A program made the translations under genes and the position numbers. From Archegozetes longisetosus (taxonomy: Eukaryota; Arthropoda; Arachnida; Sarcoptiformes; Trhypochthoniidae), in assembly GCA_018873245.2 (NCBI GenBank), contig JAEMBT020000009.1, forward strand, positions 16,859,794 through 16,923,793: a DNA stretch of 64,000 nt, read 5' to 3'. The first letter of the stretch is position 1. Every line of letters starts with the position of its first letter. Positions 60,980-64,000 of the stretch are shown here, in pieces. The notes below the pieces were generated by a model. That model was not told where the DNA came from. It did not search any database and was given only the letters and a program-made list of their open reading frames with translations.

Positions 60980-61770
60980 TGACTGAAAATTTGTATACGC
61001 AGGTGGATACTTATGTCCATAGTAATTAATAGGATAATGTCCGATATAACTGACTTCCTACCTCTATATATTATAAAGATGTAATCCTAGAACTTGATAT
61101 GGATCTGGTAGTTGTTCTATTGGCACTTTAGTATTGATTAACATGGACCTGGGTATCCCATGTGCGGAAAATTCAGTCAAAATAAACTCACAAGGGTAGG
61201 GTCTCAACTGCCTGTCACCGATTTCGACCAAACTTTGATAGTTTGTTGATTTTGGGTCACATATTATGAAAACCTGAGTAACTTTTCCCCAATCGCTCTA
61301 GGTGAGAAAATATTGATATTCAAAGTACCCTAACATATGTACTAAGTATAGTTGTAATACTTATGTAATAATGAGCCAATTTCCTAACCGCTTAAAACTA
61401 TAAAATATCAATCTTAAAATTTCAAAATATTTATTAAAATCAGAATAATAATACAAACTTTCTATAGATTTTACAGTAAAGTTTAAACATTAGAATGATA
61501 ATGGAAATCCATTTAAAAAGTACTGAAAACACAATAATTACTCACACCAGCTACATTTTATAAATCACTACAATGGGAACAATCTAAATTGCATGAGGTC
61601 TCGCTAAATGAAAAACAAACCTGATTTAGTTTAACCATTTTATAAATTAATATAGATACTGCTTGTGACTACTGAGGCATTTAGGTCAAGAAGTCGCCTT
61701 ATATACTTTTGAGAAAATTTCGAGAAATTTCTAGAAATTTTGAGATTATATTTAATAATAATATGGAAAC
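60980..61770. other. No recognisable gene
   Basis: Nothing recognised on either strand. Confidence 0.45.
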
Positions 61771-61782
61771 CTGTAGTAAGTT

Positions 61783-62355
61783 CTACTTGCGGTTACAAAT
61801 CTGAGTCTCGTCGACTTCTACAAAGTGCGCCACAATTTCGCCGTTTTCGTCCTCATATACTCCCCCTATTTGCCTACGCTGAGACATTATAATTTCCTGA
61901 ACCTCGCGTAAATAGCCGTACCAATTGGTAATTGTTTCCTTATCGACTTTAACCTCTACGACTGCCTGTTTATGCTTAAGCCCTGCTACAAAGCATACGA
62001 TAATATGGAGACCGTCTCGAAGACTAATGAGCGCGTCATAAAACCATGTATTTTTCGTGGGCTCTGTTTTTATATTGCATGCAGGCTTCAAACTACAAAT
62101 ATATCTGAAACCCAATTTATTCCTTTTTTGTTCATTTACAATTTTCATAACGACGTCAGGATGTTTGGGACAATACGGAGCAGGAGTCGCTCTGGTAGGT
62201 AAAATTCCTGATAATTGACAATATCTAAGCGCGTCTGACTCTGTTTTGATTTTATCCTTAAAATTGGAAACTGTTAGCTCATTATAGAAGGAATTGAGAA
62301 ACTCCTCGTCTGAAAGGGCGCCCTGTCGCCGCTCCTGACTCCTGAGTCTCATCAT
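61783..62355 (-). pseudogene. Second Merlin-type transposase, truncated after first Asp
   Basis: 190 codons from ATG 62355. It aligns along its length with the 57722 gene at roughly half identity by eye (FYNELTVSNFKDKI, LSGILPT, GLKHKQAVVEVKVDKETITNW, FVEVDETQICNRK). It stops right after the first catalytic Asp region; the remaining catalytic core is absent downstream. It is a different subfamily from the first copy. No TIRs were found. Confidence 0.82.
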
Positions 62356-62438
62356 TTTCGTTACTACAGAGTTTCGACTCTCTTATTACAATAACAATGA
62401 AATAAACACGTCGCTCTCGGAATGTTAGACATGAAATA

Positions 62439-62672
62439 TTGAGCAAAAAATCTGAGGCAATAACTCATTCTTTTATGTACGACAAACTGAAATTAAAAAT
62501 CCACAGTAAAAATGTTAAAATCATAAGTTGTGCACGTATTGAAGGTGCACTACGTAGTAATAGGACTGAGAAATATTATTTTCTAACGCATATAGCTAAT
62601 AAACGTACAGAAAGTTTTAGACTAAAAATGAAATCACTAAAAGCCAATTTTGCAAAACAGTTTGCGATATAA
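62439..62672 (+). CDS. Short ORF, unknown
   Basis: 77 codons, Lys-rich, with no motif I recognise. It diverges from the Merlin fragment (opposite strand, 84 bases away). It may be chance. Confidence 0.15.
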   Translation: MSKKSEAITHSFMYDKLKLKIHSKNVKIISCARIEGALRSNRTEKYYFLTHIANKRTESFRLKMKSLKANFAKQFAI

Positions 62673-63398
62673 TGCGGCTTGTAACATAAGGCGCGATATT
62701 ACTTATATCAAAAGTACTTGGCAAATTTTCGCAAGGCAAAGTTAACATATGTGAAGATTTTTCCCGCTATGAAAGGAGCTTTTATAATCTTTGGAGATCT
62801 TTAAATAGTTAATCTTAAGCACACGTAATAATAAATTTGTGATTATATCTAACACTATTTCTATTGCTTTAAAATTGTTTATACAGTTATAGCTGTTTCT
62901 GAAACACCAAGCCATAAAACTGATCACGATTTTAATACTAGCCATATAACAGAAACACTAAACAGGATCATTGATTCAAGTTATAATGAAATTATAAAAT
63001 AAGGAACTTATTTTGCAGACTGATACAATATATATTTACAATTGCCGGCACGTTCGATAGTATGTCATGGAGTAGGAAGGCAAAATTGATTTCCAGCTAG
63101 AAAATAATAATTTTTTTCGTCTATGTGAAAATTGTCGTATTGAACACCGACTGGATTAAACGAATTCTGGTTTCCTTCGATCGAATTTAAAACTTGTAGA
63201 CTACATGAAGAAGCGAATGAAAACATAATTGGCTTCCATGATTTCAGTGTACGATATATTATATTATATATTATATAATATATATTATGCCATACATTAA
63301 ATCTCTTCACTCCGCGTCAGTCGTCTGCTAAGGTAGAACTCCTTCTACATTCTTCTATGGACAAGGAGTGAAAGAGTCGCGCGCGAAGCTGCACCTGC

Positions 63399-63405
63399 TT
63401 ATATA
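63399..63405 (-). promoter_or_regulatory. TATA box, leftward
   Basis: TATATAA on the minus strand, followed about 30 bases later by GACTCTTTCACTCC, an initiator-like pyrimidine stretch. It is the mirror copy of the box at 63587. Confidence 0.5.
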
Positions 63406-63586
63406 TGCAGTTTGACGGTATTAACGTACACGATGATATTAACGTTTTAAGTAAACGATAACTTTGTGCACAAGTTAACGATAATATCGATCTATCTCAG
63501 TTCTCGAATGACGTCGAACCAATCACAAAGCAGAGAATCGTTTTATTAACAAATTATCGTCGTCACGTTAATATTGTCAAACTGCC

Positions 63587-63593
63587 TATATAA
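63587..63593 (+). promoter_or_regulatory. TATA box, rightward
   Basis: TATATAA in CTATATAAGCAGG, followed about 30 bases later by GACTCTTTCACTCC, as in the left arm. Upstream TTAACGT and TTTGAC motifs are also mirrored. Confidence 0.5.
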
Positions 63594-64000
63594 GCAGGTA
63601 TAGCTTCGCGCGCGACTCTTTCACTCCTTGTCCATAGAAGGAGAAGGTAGAAGGAGTTCTACCTTAGCAGACGACTGACGCGGAGTGAAGAGAGATATAT
63701 ATATTGTGTAATAAATCATGTATACTATATATAATACATATATAATAAAGGGGATCATAGAAGCCAATTTTATCTCGTACCTATTCGCGTCTTTATGTAG
63801 CCCTAAAGTTTTGAAATAAATTCGCTTGAAGGAAATATTCTTTTCGAGTCTGAAATTTCATGAGTTTGAAGAGATAACTCTTGGCTAGCTGACTGTCTAT
63901 ACTGCTGACAGCTCATTGTAGGAGAGAGAAAGGGCGACGCGGATTACAGAGATTTATGTATTCATGTGTAATGCATATTGTTAAATATTTTTATAATATA

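Larger units (their letters stand above)
63120..63840. repeat. Large inverted repeat with divergent promoter-like core
   Basis: Left arm 63303-63445 and right arm 63555-63693 match in reverse (landmarks CTCCGCGTCAGTCGTCTGCT, GAGTCGCGCGCGAAGCT). Weaker mirrored homology resumes further out (GAAGCCAATT, then TTCGC and TTTATGTAG-like blocks, 63130-63235 versus 63743-63835), with unrelated AT-rich sequence between. The arms look like two diverged copies of one transcription unit arranged head to head. Confidence 0.7.

Noticed and set aside
1-64000. CRISPR array, bacterial operons, tRNA or rRNA genes
   Set aside because: No regularly spaced identical repeats of suitable length, no cloverleaf or rRNA core sequence noticed; the genes are spliced and eukaryotic.

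Overview
The window looks like AT-rich nuclear DNA of an arthropod, most likely a mite or other chelicerate. The evidence is eukaryotic split genes with very short introns (about 55-100 bases, consensus GT..AG), an arthropod-type MRL-family adaptor gene (pico/lamellipodin), a nuclear gene for the mitochondrial exoribonuclease PNPase, and many arthropod-type DNA transposons. Placement below arthropod is inference; no rRNA, tRNA, CRISPR array or bacterial operon was seen.

Layout. 1-1.7 kb: three exons of a pico/lamellipodin/RIAM-like gene, minus strand, running off the left edge. 1.7-9.2 kb: no convincing gene, only simple repeats. 9.8-30.8 kb: a cluster of seven PNPT1 (mitochondrial polynucleotide phosphorylase) copies in both orientations. 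Copy B (13266-15713) is intact: three exons join in frame to 774 codons with both RNase PH cores, KH and S1 domains. The others (A, A', C, D, E, F) are broken or truncated. They keep the same introns, so they arose by DNA duplication, not retroposition. D and F share an S1-less 3' end. C and D form a head-to-head inverted pair that is almost identical in exon 3.

The cluster is studded with transposons: a TTA-flanked MITE in the 5' flank of B, a decayed Tc1/mariner element split by a palindromic 40-bp satellite, and a TA-flanked element nested in one arm of a larger inverted repeat.

31-45.5 kb is transposon-dense: a MULE with about 200-bp TIRs and a nearly intact FLYWCH/MULE transposase; a TA-flanked element carrying three correctly spliced exons of a host hexokinase gene; a TTA-flanked foldback element; a hAT element with 8-bp target duplication, an uninterrupted 499-codon transposase and a second BED-finger gene; and several MITEs.

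47-62.4 kb holds two copies of an arthropod-wide transposase-like family that I cannot name, a degenerate Ty3/gypsy retrotransposon whose reverse transcriptase is split exactly in the catalytic DD region by a solo LTR, a Merlin/IS1595-type transposon with about 285-bp TIRs and one in-frame stop, a related 603-bp non-autonomous element (8-bp target duplication) inside a LINE, and a second truncated Merlin transposase. 63.1-63.9 kb is a large inverted repeat with two outward-facing TATA boxes.

Functionally, only pico (partial) and PNPT1 copy B look like working host genes. PNPT1 would degrade or process RNA in mitochondria. The hAT and Merlin transposases are the elements closest to intact. All frames, splice sites and repeats were read by eye; no alignment or database search was run.
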